In this document: positions 25,745 to 37,254 of the stretch, piece after piece
Numbering within the stretch: position 1 is the first letter of the stretch
Layout of the letters: every line of letters begins with the position of its first letter
From: Hansfordia pulvinata
Taxonomy: Eukaryota > Ascomycota > Sordariomycetes > Xylariales
Reading direction: 5' to 3'
DNA: 64,000 nt
NCBI GenBank assembly: GCA_006538405.1
Contig: BJKQ01000004.1
Location: 1,488,001 to 1,552,000, forward strand
Notes under the pieces: generated by a model
Told to the model about the DNA's origin: nothing
Databases searched by the model: none
Seen by the model: only the letters and a program-made list of their open reading frames with translations
Translations under genes and position numbers: made by a program

Positions 25745-27021
25745 ATGGACGAAGCCCCCGATGACACCACGGCCGGCACCTTTGTGCCCCCCACCGTCGA
25801 CCGCTCTCTGGCTCTCAAGGGCGACTCGTACACCTACTTCTCCCCAGTCCCCGCCGCCCTCCAGCCGGCCCCGTCAGATCCGGCGTCCACGGCCTCAGCG
25901 TCGACGCCCGCGCCGGCCGGCCCCGCCTGCGTCCTCGGCGTCGACGAGGCCGGCCGCGGACCCGTCCTCGGGCCCATGGTCTACGGCGTCTTCTACCTGC
26001 CCACCGAACTGTCCACCCGCTGCTCAAGGACGCCCACCACTTTGACGACAGCAAGGCCCTCACTGCCGTTGTCCGCAGCGACCTGATGCGCGCCCTCTGC
26101 AGCGCCGCCGAAGCCAGAACCCACGCTGACGCCGACGCCGAGCCCTCCCTCCCCACGCACTGCGGCTTCGCGACCGCCTCGCTCTCGCCCCGCTCCATCT
26201 CCGCCGGCATGCAGCGCCCGCCCGGCGCGGCCCCCTACAACCTCAACGCGCAGGCCTATGACGCCACCATCTCCCTCATCCGCGGCGTCCTCGACCGCGG
26301 CGTCAACGTCCGCGAGGTCTACGTCGACACCGTGGGTCCTCCTCAGGCCTACGAGGCCCGCCTCTCCCGCGCCTTCCCGTCCCTGCGCGTCGTCGTCGCC
26401 AAGAAGGCCGACTCGCTCTACCCCTGCGTCAGCGCCGCCTCCGTCGTCGCAAAGGTCACCCGCGACGCCGCCCTCGAGACTCTCTGGGACGCTCGCTGCC
26501 GCCGTCGCTCTCCCGGCACGAAGAGGAAAGCCGCGGACCGGGAGCCGGACGCCGCAAAACCCAGCAAGGCGACGCGGACCAGCGCGGAATCCGGGGAGGA
26601 GGCCCCGGGAGCCGATGGCGAGGCTGTGGTTGAAGAGCAGGAAGCAGGACAAGCGGAAGAAGTGCAGGAAGAAGAGGAAGAGGAAGAAGAAGAAGAAGAG
26701 GCGAATTGGGGCTCGGGCTACCCGTCCGACGCGCGCTGCGTGGCCTGGCTGCGTCGCAACATGCACCCGCTGTTCGGCTGGGGCCCCGAGTGCCGTTTCA
26801 GCTGGGGAACCGCTCGAGACATGCTCGACCCGCCCACATCGTCTGCAGCGGCCTCGTCTACTGCCGTTCGCGTCGAGTGGGCCCTTGACGACGACGACGG
26901 CTCTACCAGTCGCTTGACTGACTACTTTGCCGCCGGCAAGGGCCATGGCGACGACGAGGCTGCTCCTGCGGACGAGCTGAGCTCCTGGTTTGGCAGCTCC
27001 GTCGGGCTCGAGGCATTCTAG
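25745..27021 (+). CDS. RNH201: Ribonuclease H2 catalytic subunit A, with one apparent frame break
   Basis: Catalytic subunit of RNase H2, which removes ribonucleotides from DNA and RNA:DNA hybrids in the nucleus. From MDEAPDDTT at 25745 the frame reads [19 protein letters not shown] (residues about 62-80), the metal-binding DEAGRG motif. It is then lost near 26016 and resumes one frame over as [55 protein letters not shown] and [15 protein letters not shown], ending VGLEAF at 27021. No GT-AG intron can bridge the break; one extra C in the CCC run at 26016-26018 restores LSTPLLK. The gene is otherwise a single exon. A low-complexity insert of about 65 residues (26510-26705, basic then a run of glutamates) separates the [11 protein letters not shown] helix from the WGSGYPSD motif; most family members are compact here. 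The frame break is probably a consensus error. Confidence 0.88.
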
Positions 27022-27581
27022 AGACCTTTGGGACTTGCGTGGCGTCTTGTCCGGTCTCTCTGGCTGGGCACTTGCATATTTGTGGATTTGGATGGCGTTC
27101 CAGGAAGCGTGGGGTTGTTTAGAAATAAATGGGCATTCGCATTTCGCATCCAAGCCCGGTCGATGCAATGCATGGAAGCTTCTCAAGCTACAGCGCGTGG
27201 AGTGGCGCTCGTGATATGTACTTTTCATTATCGGCCTTGCCTATACCTTTATCCGGATACACAAGATACATGATACTCATTATACAGCGCTGCCCTGGAC
27301 ACATGTTCCACCCAAAGGTGACGTGCAACAGGCGTGAAGAGCAGCCATAGCAGGGCAGAGGGGAGGGCTCTGGAGAGGGACCAGTCTGGAGAAGTCGAGC
27401 CACTGCCGGAACAGACGGCCCCTATCCCAAGACCAATCACTCTCTGGGTACCCTCGCCTTTGCTGACCCTCTTACCCTGCCACCCAGTCCGTCTGATTCG
27501 TCCTTCGTCCCACATCGCCCCACGTCGTCCCAGCCGTCTATCCCATCCGCCTATTCCGTCCATGAATCTCGCTCAGGGCAA
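27022..27581. other. Convergent intergenic region RNH201/SEY1
   Basis: 560 bp between two converging stop codons, expected to hold both 3' UTRs. AATAAA occurs at about 27124 on the plus strand and may serve RNH201 polyadenylation. Confidence 0.5.
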
Positions 27582-30403
27582 TCAGATATCGTCGTCCTCG
27601 CCTGCATCCCTACGCCTGCCGCGGCTGTCCAGGTTGTCCATACCAATGGACTCGCCAGAACCGCCGCTGCTTCTGCTGCTGCTGCCCTCGCGCCCTGGCA
27701 TGCCAATGGCTTGGCGGGCGGTGTCGTTGCTCTCGAGAAACTCGCGCAGCTTCTGCTTGCCAATCTCGACGCCCTGGCCCCATGCAGCAGTGCTCATCTG
27801 CATCATCGGGCCCAGCAGATTCAGATTGTGTGCAACATACGCGCCTCCAGCCAACATGATGATAAGCACAAACAACATCGGGTTGCGAAGAACTACGGTC
27901 TCGTGTGTCAGCTTCAGACTCTATCGCAAAGGGAGGAGATGGCAGGTACTTACCAGTCAAGATCTCGTTCCAGCCAAGCGCCAGCAAGATGCCGTAGAAG
28001 TACAGTGGTATCTGGGTGATGCCGCCCAGAGCACCACGTTTGGCCTCCACATAGACGCCATCGGCTGTTTTCTTGAAGCGGACAACCAGATCTTGGCGCT
28101 TGCTCTCTCCCAGCACCGTCATCTCTTCTTCCAGACTCTTTCCGGCGTCGTCGTCGTCATCCACGCCGCCGATGGGCACAAGGTCGTCCTCGTCTTCAGC
28201 CTGCACACCAGGTGGCTGCCGACCCACGAACCTGGGCAGATCCGGCGCTGCGTAGGTCTCGGCCAGACGGAACCGGGAGAGTAACGGGATCAGGGTCAGC
28301 GTCGATTCACGAGCCCGTGTGTAGATGCCCTCAATGTCGTCGCCTGGCCGCCATATCCGGGGAACTCCTGCCTCATCGTAGCGGAACTTGTCTTCAAAGT
28401 TCTCGCGTAGCTTCAGCAGGATATTCCCTTCCATGACCTCTTCATCGATCCGTTCGCGCAGGGCGACCCAGCTCTTGCGACGCAGCCGCCAGAGACCGAC
28501 ATCGACCTCTTCCTGGCTTGCGTCAAAGCTTTTGGCACGGTCAGCGAAGCGACCTTCGGCCTCTTTGACAACCTCGGTGAAGACGTTCCAGATACGGTCC
28601 CAAAGGTCCTTCTCTGTCTCAGGCTTCTCTCCAGTCTCAGGGGCGCCAGATCCGCCCCGACCAGAGCCCAGCTTGTTGAACTCAAGGCCGATTGAGTCGC
28701 CCAGCCGCGACTTTACCCAACGCTCAACCCTGGTCGCCAGCCTTCGCATCTCTTCCTTACGAAGACGAGCGCTGACTTCATCAAGCTCCTTCTCAAAAAG
28801 AGAGTACTGCGATTTGAAGCTAGTCCAGGCAACTCCCTTGATAGCCAGGCTCTGCACCTCAGCCTTGAAGAGCTCCAGAGACTTGGCTTTCTCGGCGGAC
28901 ACGATGTCGGCGAACTCATAAGAGCCGCCCGACTTCTGGCCGGCCTTGACAGCCCCGGAGACGGCATCGCTGAAGGTGATGACGCCCGACTTGTGCGATG
29001 CAGATAGTTGGCCTTGGTAGAGGGTCTTTAAGCGCTGGTCAATCTTGCTCTCTAGATCGCTGCGTTTCCGCGTGTAAACGCCCTTGTGGTAGCGGCTGGC
29101 ATTGGTCTCGAACGACTTCAAGCACTTTTCGCGCGCAGCGCTAGCAGTCTTGCCGAGATCAGCCAGGACAAGGGGCCTTCCGTTGCGCGTAGATTCGGCC
29201 TGCTGGTCCTCAAGTGGTACGACAATTTCGTCGAATGCGATGAGAACCTCTCTCGAGATCTCATCGCAGCGGAACTGGGCAAGAAGCTCCTGTTGAGTGG
29301 GCAGGTCGAGGTCCTTGTTGTTCACAATCTGATCCCAAATGCCCTCCGCGTAGACAGAGAAGCCATCAGCGGGGATCCTGCGGTGGTACTCGGGAAGCAG
29401 AATGCCCCCCTCCAGTTCCTGCTCTCCGTGCTGACCCTGAACCTTGGACTTCTGGGTTCCTGCAACGAAGCGCTTGCCGAGCTTTCCGACCTCCTCGACA
29501 AATTTCTCGGGCTGGAGGATCTTGTGAGGGAGGGCAGCGAAGGCGAAGTCGAAGTAATCCTCGATGCGAGAGCCTTCGAGCCCCTGCGGCTTGGAGAGGG
29601 AGGACCAGATCTTGGTGAGGTCCTGGATCAGGGTTGTGCGGAGGTTGGCTAGTGGAGTGTTGCCGATGTGATCGCGAATGACGAAGAAGAGGAGAGATCG
29701 GGGTGTGGACTGCTTGTCGCGTAGGAACAGCTGCAGATTGACCTCAAAGACGGTCTTGAGCAGGCCCATGTTGGCACCTTGATAGAGACCGACCTGATGC
29801 TCCCAGATGTTGACGATCAGGACCTCGCTGGTAGCCAGGGCGAAGAGCGCACTCTTGCGCTCAAAATCTTGATCCTCTCCACGCTCGCGGCCGTCAGTGC
29901 CCTCGACGTCCATGACAAGGACGTTGTCGGCCATGGCGGGCTTCTTGTTCTTGGACATCCAGATGCCCTTGGTGGTCTGGCGGCGTTCTGACTCGGACAT
30001 GACGTTGAAGTGGGTGCCGAAGAGGTTGTTGAGCAGGGTGGACTTTCCGGTAGACTGGGAGCCAAACACGGAGATGAGATGGTAGTTGAAGCCCGAGTCG
30101 ACAACATCGGTGGCGTGGAGGTAATCGTTGATGTGGGAGCTATGCGCGGTTAGCTGCAGCTCGAGCAGTATGCATGCAGCTTCGGCGGCTATCAAGACTT
30201 TGGCGCTCTAACTTGCGCGCAGCATCTGAGTCCATCTCTATCTAGATGACGATGCGGAAGAGCTGAGGGTTTGCGTCTGGAGGGCTGGTAGAGGTGATCT
30301 CAAAAACCTACTTGAACTCCTTCTCCTCGTCTATGACCTGGACGCCATGCTCGTAGTTGGCCCGCGCCGGCGCATCGCCAACGCTGGCGAGGTGGCCATT
30401 CAT
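27582..30403 (-). CDS. SEY1: ER membrane fusion GTPase Sey1 (RHD3/atlastin family)
   Basis: Dynamin-like GTPase of 862 residues that fuses ER tubules into a network. Exons 30312-30403, 27954-30139 and 27582-27892. Exon 1 encodes [20 protein letters not shown]; the first junction gives [21 protein letters not shown]. GTPase motifs follow: P-loop [18 protein letters not shown], switch region [13 protein letters not shown]3 [13 protein letters not shown] and the RDH motif FFVIRDH typical of the RHD3 family. A long helical bundle with Sey1/RHD3 character fills residues about 300-690. Two adjacent hydrophobic hairpin segments near the C-terminus ([16 protein letters not shown], and [18 protein letters not shown] after the last intron) anchor it in the ER, followed by a Ser/Gly/Arg-rich cytosolic tail. 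The length matches fungal Sey1. Donors are GTAGGT and GTAAGT; branch sites CTAAC and CTGAC are visible. Confidence 0.96.
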
Positions 30404-31699
30404 GGTGCGACGGCGACGACGTCAACGGGACTCTGGTCTGGGCGGCGGCGGCGGCGGTGGCGGCAAGCAAAGGTTGGCCGAAGGCAGGGGGCAAGCAGCA
30501 ATGGGCAAAGCAATGGGGCGCACACGCAGCAGTCGGCGCGGGAACCCGCAAAGTCGGTCAAGACAGCAAGACGCGATGCTATGCTAACGGGTATGGCGGT
30601 GGCGGCGTCGCCGGATGGGGAGAAAAAAGATGCTCGTATGCTATGGCGATAGCATGGACGTCCGATTAAGGGTGCTTGAGAAGAAGGGGGAGACGACGTG
30701 GCTGCTGGGTAATGAGACGGGCGACAGGAGATCGGCGGCCGGGAGGTGGCGCACGCCAGCTAGGTAGAGGCAGGCGCCGTTACCAGGGAGCCGAGGAGGC
30801 ACTGGAGGGTCGGGTGCGCCGTATGATACGGCAGAGCTCCAGGTCCAGCTCATCAGGTGCTCCAGGTGGGCAAGTCGGGTGGGCACGGTGGGCTTGTAAT
30901 GTGGGCCTAACCGTCATGACCTCCGTTTGCTGAAGTGTGGGTTACCAGGTCCGGTACTTCTACGATACGACTCGAACGGATGGACGCGGTTCAGGCGGAG
31001 ACCTAACCGCGCAACACCACGATACGACTACATCCACCTGATGACCGGTACCTTTGTGCCTCTGCTTAGCGTCTGCTTGAGCTTCTGCTATTGACAAGTT
31101 GAATGGGCCAGTGGAGGAACCGCAAGCCAAGGAGATATGACGATTGTGGAAAGGCCCAACAATCCACGGTTGACCTGCCGTTGACAGGCACAGTTTCTGG
31201 GGCAGATCCCGGGCTCGATTTCAGCCAGGGGTTCCGTGCTCGTACCTCGGGCATGGTGTAGATCGACGAGGCTTCGATTTTCCACACATGGCATTGTTCC
31301 ACGAGTATGGGCCCACAGGCCCTCCGTGCCGTCCGTGAATGGATCCGTGCTTCCCACCCTTATAATTGCGGAAATTCCGTACCTAACGGATACGAGTATA
31401 TCTGGCCAGCCAGCAGCTGACCTGCCAGGGCCAGATGACCTGACATCAATGGTCCGCCCTGCTGACCGTACCGCCGTCAGCTGCAACCTACGCCCTCTGT
31501 GTACCCCTGCCGTACTTTTGGTTTTGGATGTAGTCCTTATTGCTGACAGCGAATTTTCAAGTGGAATGTCGTAAGGCTTGTCACATTTTCGTTCGGACAC
31601 AGGGAAAACAGTAATGAACAAGTGAACAGCATGAGATCCTTGCAAGTCCATTACAGGCTGTAATGAAAATTCGTGGGGTGTAACGTCCGTCTCGTCCCG
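30404..31699. other. Intergenic SEY1 promoter / UTP7 3' flank
   Basis: 1.3 kb between genes on the same strand. One TACGAGTA word at 31391-31398. The minus-strand open frame at 31088-31651 (187 codons) has no recognisable features and is treated as chance. Confidence 0.55.
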
Positions 31700-33455
31700 T
31701 TACTCCTTTCTCGCGAAACGGCCCAACGCCGGCCCCAGCTCCGCTTTCTTCTCTTCTTGCTTCTTCTCCCGCGCTTGCAGCCGCTCTTGGTAGATCTCGT
31801 CGGCCTTGAGCTTCTTGTCGTCGATGACATTTCGTGCGCGCTGCTTGCGCAGGTACCTCCGTAGCGTCCCGTTCTTCCCGCGTGCCTTCTTGCGAATCTC
31901 CGTCTCCACATCCGCGGGTTTGGCATCCAGGTCTCGTTCTGCCTGTCTCTGCTGATCCGAGCGCAGGTCCAGGTTGCCAATGAAATTGGGGTCCAGAGCT
32001 ATCATCTCTGGCTGCAGCTTGTTCAGCAAGGTCCGGACCTCCGTCTCGCGCCGCTGCTTGGTGGTCTCGAAGGGGTTGACCTCCATCGCGTCAAAGTTGG
32101 CCTCACCCGCTCCAGGAACAATGATGGAGCTGAACCCTTCATCGTGCCCGCAGCCAAGCAGATCCTCGTACGGGCACCACCGCACCCGTTCTATCCTTTT
32201 GCCCTCCCCGCCCCAGGTCATATAGGGGCTCTGAACCTTCTCCTGCTCCGCTGCGTGTTTCGAGAACAGCCCTTTCCATATCGTTGTCGACGTGCCCCAA
32301 CCTACTGCCGTGAGCCCGCGATCTGAGATGGCTACCGACTGCGCCGGCTGCCTTGTGAAGTAGTTGTTGACCTCCTTGAACATGCGTATGTCCCAGACGC
32401 ACATCTTCTTGTCCTGGCCGGTCGAGACCATATACCGGCCCTCTCTATCCACCGCCAGGTCCCTGACGGGCCCCTTGTGTGCCAGAAGCTTTACTAACGG
32501 CTCCTGTGAGTTTGGCGACCATAGTGTGACGGTTCCGTTCTGGTGGCCGACGTGTTCGACGGCATTATATGGGTTCGTGGTGAGAGACACCGGCGTGCCC
32601 AGCTTCGTGGGCAGTTCGGCAACGAGTTGGCCAGTCGAAACATCCTGGTATTTGAGGAAACCGGACATGCCCTGCGCGGGGGGGAAGACGGATCAGCAAT
32701 TGCCTTTATTAAGACGGTGCTTCCTCTGAGCGGTTGGGCGAACTTACCAGGGTGGCGAGGAGGTAATGATAGGGGAGGAACTCCATGTGGGTGACTTCTT
32801 GGTGCTTGCGCAAGCAGTGCAGCTCGACGCCGTCGCGGTCGTATATGTAAACGTACTTCTTTTGGGCGACAGCGAAGAACTGGTTGTTGTGTAGCCACTG
32901 AACGTCGCGAATCGTCTCGCCCAGCTGCAGCTCGCAGCCGAGCTTGCCATCTCTCCAGTCCATTGTGGCAACATGGCCCTTGCGGCCTCCGAGCAGGAGC
33001 TCGCGGCCGTTCCTGGAGTAATCAAAGGCGTAGGGTCCCATCTGGTCGAGCTTGAGTTCGAAGCGCTTCTTGGCGGTTTCAAGACTCGAGTCCGCCACGA
33101 TGTCATCCTGGCGAACCTTGTAAGTGCGCTCAAGCTCGTGCTCTGGCTCGATGAAGCCAGCCGTGTTCTCAAGCAGGATCTCGGCGTCCTTGGCCTTGTT
33201 GGCAGCGTCCTTGTACTTGTGCTCGAGAGACTTGAGGTTGCTGCGGAGCTTCTTGTCTTTTATCGCCTTGGTGTTGATCTTGGATCCGCGGCCGTAGTCT
33301 CGCTGGGCCTCCTTCTGCCGGCGGCACTTCTCGCGCTCGTGCTTGGGAATGAGCTGTGTGCGGGCATCGTGTAGGGTGAGGGCGCCGTTGTCGTTGTTGG
33401 CTTCGCTGCGCTGCGCTGGGGCGTCGGCGCCCAGCATCGCCGTGTCGGCCTCCAT
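31700..33455 (-). CDS. UTP7: U3 snoRNP / SSU processome WD-repeat protein Utp7 (WDR46)
   Basis: A 559-residue WD40 protein of the small-subunit processome, needed for 18S rRNA maturation in the nucleolus. Two exons, 32748-33455 and 31700-32671, with a phase-0 intron (GTAAGT donor, CGCAG acceptor) giving YLLATL|GMSGFLKYQDVS. The first third is basic and helical (KHEREKCRRQKEAQRDYGRG, IKDKKLRSNLKSLEHKYKDA). WD-like repeats follow (LLGGRKGHVATMDW, LAHKGPVRDLAVDREGRYMV, GQDKKMCVWDIRMF). The C-terminus has the BING4CT domain specific to Utp7/WDR46 (RVRWCPYEDLLGCGHDEGF, IIVPGAGEANFDAMEVNPF) and a lysine/arginine-rich tail. Length fits the family. The start at 33455 (MEADTAML) is the only upstream in-frame ATG seen. 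It shares a divergent promoter with TSR1, another 40S assembly factor. Confidence 0.95.
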
Positions 33456-34277
33456 GCTCGGGCTCGCGGCAGTAGATTGTGCTGGAAGATGAGAGCAGCC
33501 TATGCCAATGGCTGTGAGGGTTGGGATGGTGAATGGAGGTCGGGTTCGCGGTCGCGGTCGCGGTGAGAGTACGCCGTGATCGATAGGTCTCGCAGTTCAC
33601 ACGAGGCAGTTCACACGAGGCAGTGCACTTATGGTACAGGTTATAGGTGCATGAGCGTGTAGGTGATCAGATGGGTCGGCTTTCGGGAGTCAAGTAGCAC
33701 AGGGTGTTGGTGCAGGCGCAAATGTCGTCTCCCAAGACACGTCCACGTACGGGCGATACTGTCCACGCCGATTGACGCCAGCCACGGGCGCATGGCCTGG
33801 CCAGAAATTTTGGGCGACAGGCAGCGCGATAAGGCGATAAGATACGAAGCCTGCAGATCGCAGAGTCGACCATGGGCGAGTTCCACTTTAATTTTCTTAT
33901 CCCCCTCGCCTTGCAACGGCCCCTCTCCATGCGCCGCGGGCGCCCGCACAAAAATCCAATTTTATGCCTGCACAAAGGGCCCTTAGGCGGCAAAGCCCCT
34001 CCATTGCCCCTCCAAACCGCCTGTAGCAATAGGGCGTCACCACTGTGACCGGGCTTGCCTCCAGCGGATGTAAGCCGACTACAGGCCTTCAGTCGCCGCT
34101 CCATTCTCCCCGACTGAGCACGCCTGACCGATATTCCCGTCCAGTCCTGCGATACAGTCCGGTCTCCTCTCCAGTTCATGGCCTTCTAGTACGCCTCAAG
34201 ATAATCAAGTCTTCGGCACACAATCACCCAATCTGGCTTCGTTACCCTTCCGCTTCAAGGCAGGAGGCGACGGCAAG
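33456..34277. promoter_or_regulatory. Shared divergent promoter UTP7/TSR1
   Basis: 822 bp separates two 40S-assembly genes transcribed away from each other. It contains GATAAG at 33828-33833 and 33836-33841 and the reverse core CTTATC at 33896-33901, plus an AAATTTT core in CCAGAAATTTTGGG near 33801 that resembles the yeast RRPE element of ribosome-biogenesis genes. Joint regulation is inferred from this arrangement. Confidence 0.5.
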
Positions 34278-36824
34278 ATGCCCTCCGCGGTCGCCGCTCA
34301 CTCGCACCGGCCGACCACAAAGGTCAACCACAAGACCTTCAAGTCGAAGAAGGCCACCAAGGGCGCCCTGCGCGACCAGGCCAAGGGTATGTTTGCTCCA
34401 ACTTGCGACATTGCGTCCGAGGGACGGCACTGACCACAAGCTACAGGCAAGGTCCCTGGCGAGAGAGGCCTTCGCAAAACCCCCCACCAGCAAGTCATGT
34501 CGAAGCTCGACCGCCGCAACCAGGCCAAGCAACGCCAGTTGACCAAGCACCGCGAGCACCAAAAGGAGGTGTCTCTCTTCAACGGCCGCGATGGCGCTCC
34601 TCGAATTGTCGCCGTTGTGCCCCTTTGCTCCGATTCCGACGCCGCGGCCGCCATTACCAGCCTCAACTCCAGTCTCGACATCGACTCGACCGCTCCCGAC
34701 TATTCCAACTCGCGCGTCCAAGTCGACCGCTTTAAGCAAAAGCTACAATATGTGCCCCTCAGTCGCGATCTGACTGCCTGCATGGATGCTGCCCGGGCCG
34801 CCGACTTCGTTCTCTTCGTCCTCTCCTCTGAGGTCGAGGTTGACCCGCTTGGCGAGCTCATCATTCGCAGCATCGAGAACCAGGGCATGTCCACCCTCTT
34901 CACCGCGGTTCAGAACCTCGACGCCATCCAGCCCGCCAAGGCTCGCCCCGACGTCGTCAAATCTCTCGTTTCCTTCATGACCCATTTCCACCCTGGCCAG
35001 GACAAGATTTACAGTCTCGACTCGAGGCAAGAGTCCTCCAACCTTATGCGCTCCCTGTGCAGCACCATCCCCAAGGGTATCAACTGGAGAGACCAGCGCT
35101 CCTGGATGCTTGCCGATAACATCCAGTGGGCTACTCCTGAGTCACCCTCCACAGTCATCACCGGCGTTGTGCGCGGCAAGGGCCTCAAGGCCGACCGCCT
35201 GGTCAGCATCGGCGACTGGGGCACTTTCCAGATTGAGAAGATCACCGCGGCGCCGCTTGCTACCAAGAAGAAGAAGGAAGAGGGCATGGCAGTTGATGGC
35301 TCCGAGGGCGCCGCGGAAAATGTTGTGGAGGCCCCCAGCGCAGACCAGGACGACCTTGCGGAACTTGCACCAGAAGAGGCAGCCATGGATGATGCTGATG
35401 GCCTCACTGAGGCCGGAACTGAGTCCAAGAAGGGTGTTCTCTTGGATGATCATCACTACTTCTCCGAAGAAGAGCTGGAGGAGTACAAGCGGCCGCTGAA
35501 GCTCCCCAAAGGCACATCCAAGCAGCAATCAGCCTGGTTCCTGGACGATGTCTCCGACTCGGAATCAGAAATGGACGACGAGATGGAGGATGTTTCTGAG
35601 GAACCTGCGCCGGCCCCTGAGGACGGAACAGAGGGCATGGCCGGCAAGGAGCCGACGGAGGCTGCCATGTCTGAATACCCGCAATCTGAGGCTTTCGAAG
35701 AGCCGAAAGAGGATGAAGATGCCCAAGGGCTCGAAGACTACCGAGCGAGGAAACGCGATGAGATTGAGGACGACAAGGAATTCCCCGACGAGATCGAGTT
35801 GCATCCCAACGTTCTCGCGCGGGAGCGGTTGGCCAAGTACCGAGGCCTGAAGAGTCTGCGCACCAGCCACTGGAACACGGATGAAGACAAGCCATATCAG
35901 CCCGAGGAATGGTCGCGCCTGTTGAACATCTCCAACTACCAATCTTCGAGGAACTCTGCTATCCGCGAGGCTCTGGTTGGCGGAGTTGCCCCGGGCACGC
36001 GGGTCCACGTGTATCTCAAAGGCGTCCCCGCGGAACTCGAAAAGTCCCACGACGCGTCGCATCCCGTTGCGCTGTTCTCTCTCCTCCGGCACGAGAACAA
36101 GAAGACCTCGCTCAACTTTGACATTACCCACAAGGAAGACTACGAGAAGTCGATCAAGGCCAAGGAGGAGCTCATAGTACAATGCGGCCCTCGGCGGTTT
36201 GTCATCAACCCCTTGTTCTCGTTTGGCGGCAGCACCGAGAACGACGTGCACAAGTCCTGCCGATACCTGCACCCAGGCCAGTCGGCAGTGGCGTCCTTCA
36301 TGGGACCCATCACCTGGGGTGCAGTACCGACCCTCTTCTTCAAGCGCGCTGCTCCCGCCGAGGCCGAGAGTGCCAAAGAGGAGGGCGGTGAAGACGATGA
36401 AGAGACCGAGCCAGAGCCTCCGTTGCAGCTCGTGGCCACCGGCACCGCTCGCGCGCCGTCCACGTCTCGCGTCGTGGCCAAGCGTGTCATCTTGACGGGC
36501 CACCCGTACCACATCCACAAGAAGATTGTGACGATACGCTACATGTTCTTCAACCGGGGCGACGTCGAGTGGTTCAAGGCGCTTCCCCTTTGGACCAAAC
36601 GCGGAAGGGCTGGCTACATCCGTGAGCCGCTGGGCACTCACGGCTACTTCAAGGCCAACTTTGACGGCCACATCAACCCGCAGGATAGTGTCGGGGTCAG
36701 TCTGTACAAGCGCGTGTGGCCGCGCAGTGCTAGGCCGCTCCGCGAGCCGCTGCTGGTGCTGCCGACGGAAGAGGCACAGGGCCAGGAAGATGGCGGTGCC
36801 ACCGCCATGGACGAGGACATCTAA
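34278..36824 (+). CDS. TSR1: 40S ribosome assembly factor Tsr1
   Basis: An 828-residue Bms1/Tsr1-family protein that binds pre-40S particles and blocks premature subunit joining. Exons 34278-34386 and 34447-36824; the 60-nt intron has a GTATGT donor and CTACAG acceptor. The N-terminus (TTKVNHKTFKSKKATKGALR) and, across the junction, RDQAKGKVPGERGLRKTP are typical, followed by MSKLDRRNQAKQRQLTKHRE. The degenerate GTPase-like domain lacks proper P-loop residues, as in other Tsr1 proteins. Around residues 250-440 an acidic region is seen. The C-terminal barrel segments LARERLAKYRGLKSLRTSHW, QCGPRRFVINPLFSFGG, MGPITWGAVPTLFFKR and GTHGYFKANFDGHINPQD are diagnostic. It lacks the catalytic features that would make it Bms1. 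Stop at 36824. Confidence 0.96.
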
Positions 36825-37254
36825 AGCATGGGTTTCTTTTTTTCTTTATTTTTCTTGATTATACGCAACGATATGAGATACGGACACGATGATGGGGGAT
36901 CCAATTACGAGCCGGGCAAAAGGATGGATCTCGACTGGCGCACCGGCATATAGAAAGCATGCTCACGAGAAAAGACTGCTTCTTGTTTCTTTGTTCCCAA
37001 TGCCGACTCTCCCGCCGTGACTTGTATCGGCAGGAGCGGGAGCTCGCACATTAACAGTAAAGATGACTCACTAGTTGTGCAGACGTTGGCCAAGGCTTTG
37101 CTTGTGTGACAACTCCTCTCTTAATGATATATACTTGCAATCAGGAAGTAGAGCGACACAAGCGTCCCTTCCACTGTCCCTGCTCCATTTTGCAGTCCAC
37201 CTCTGACCAATCCATCCCCCTTTACTCAGTCTCTTGTGAGTCGGCTTTCTCACC
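36825..37254. other. Convergent intergenic region TSR1/ureG
   Basis: 430 bp holding the two 3' UTRs. A T-rich stretch directly after the TSR1 stop (36837-36856) is the likely polyadenylation region. Confidence 0.5.

Noticed and set aside
25993..27228. Minus-strand open frame of 411 codons
   Set aside because: It is the antisense shadow of the GC-rich RNase H2A gene, whose plus-strand frame has conserved motifs.
31088..31651. Minus-strand frame of 187 codons between SEY1 and UTP7
   Set aside because: No signal, domain or splice context; amino-acid composition looks random.
35565..36671. Minus-strand open frame of 368 codons
   Set aside because: Antisense of TSR1 exon 2, which is certain from homology.
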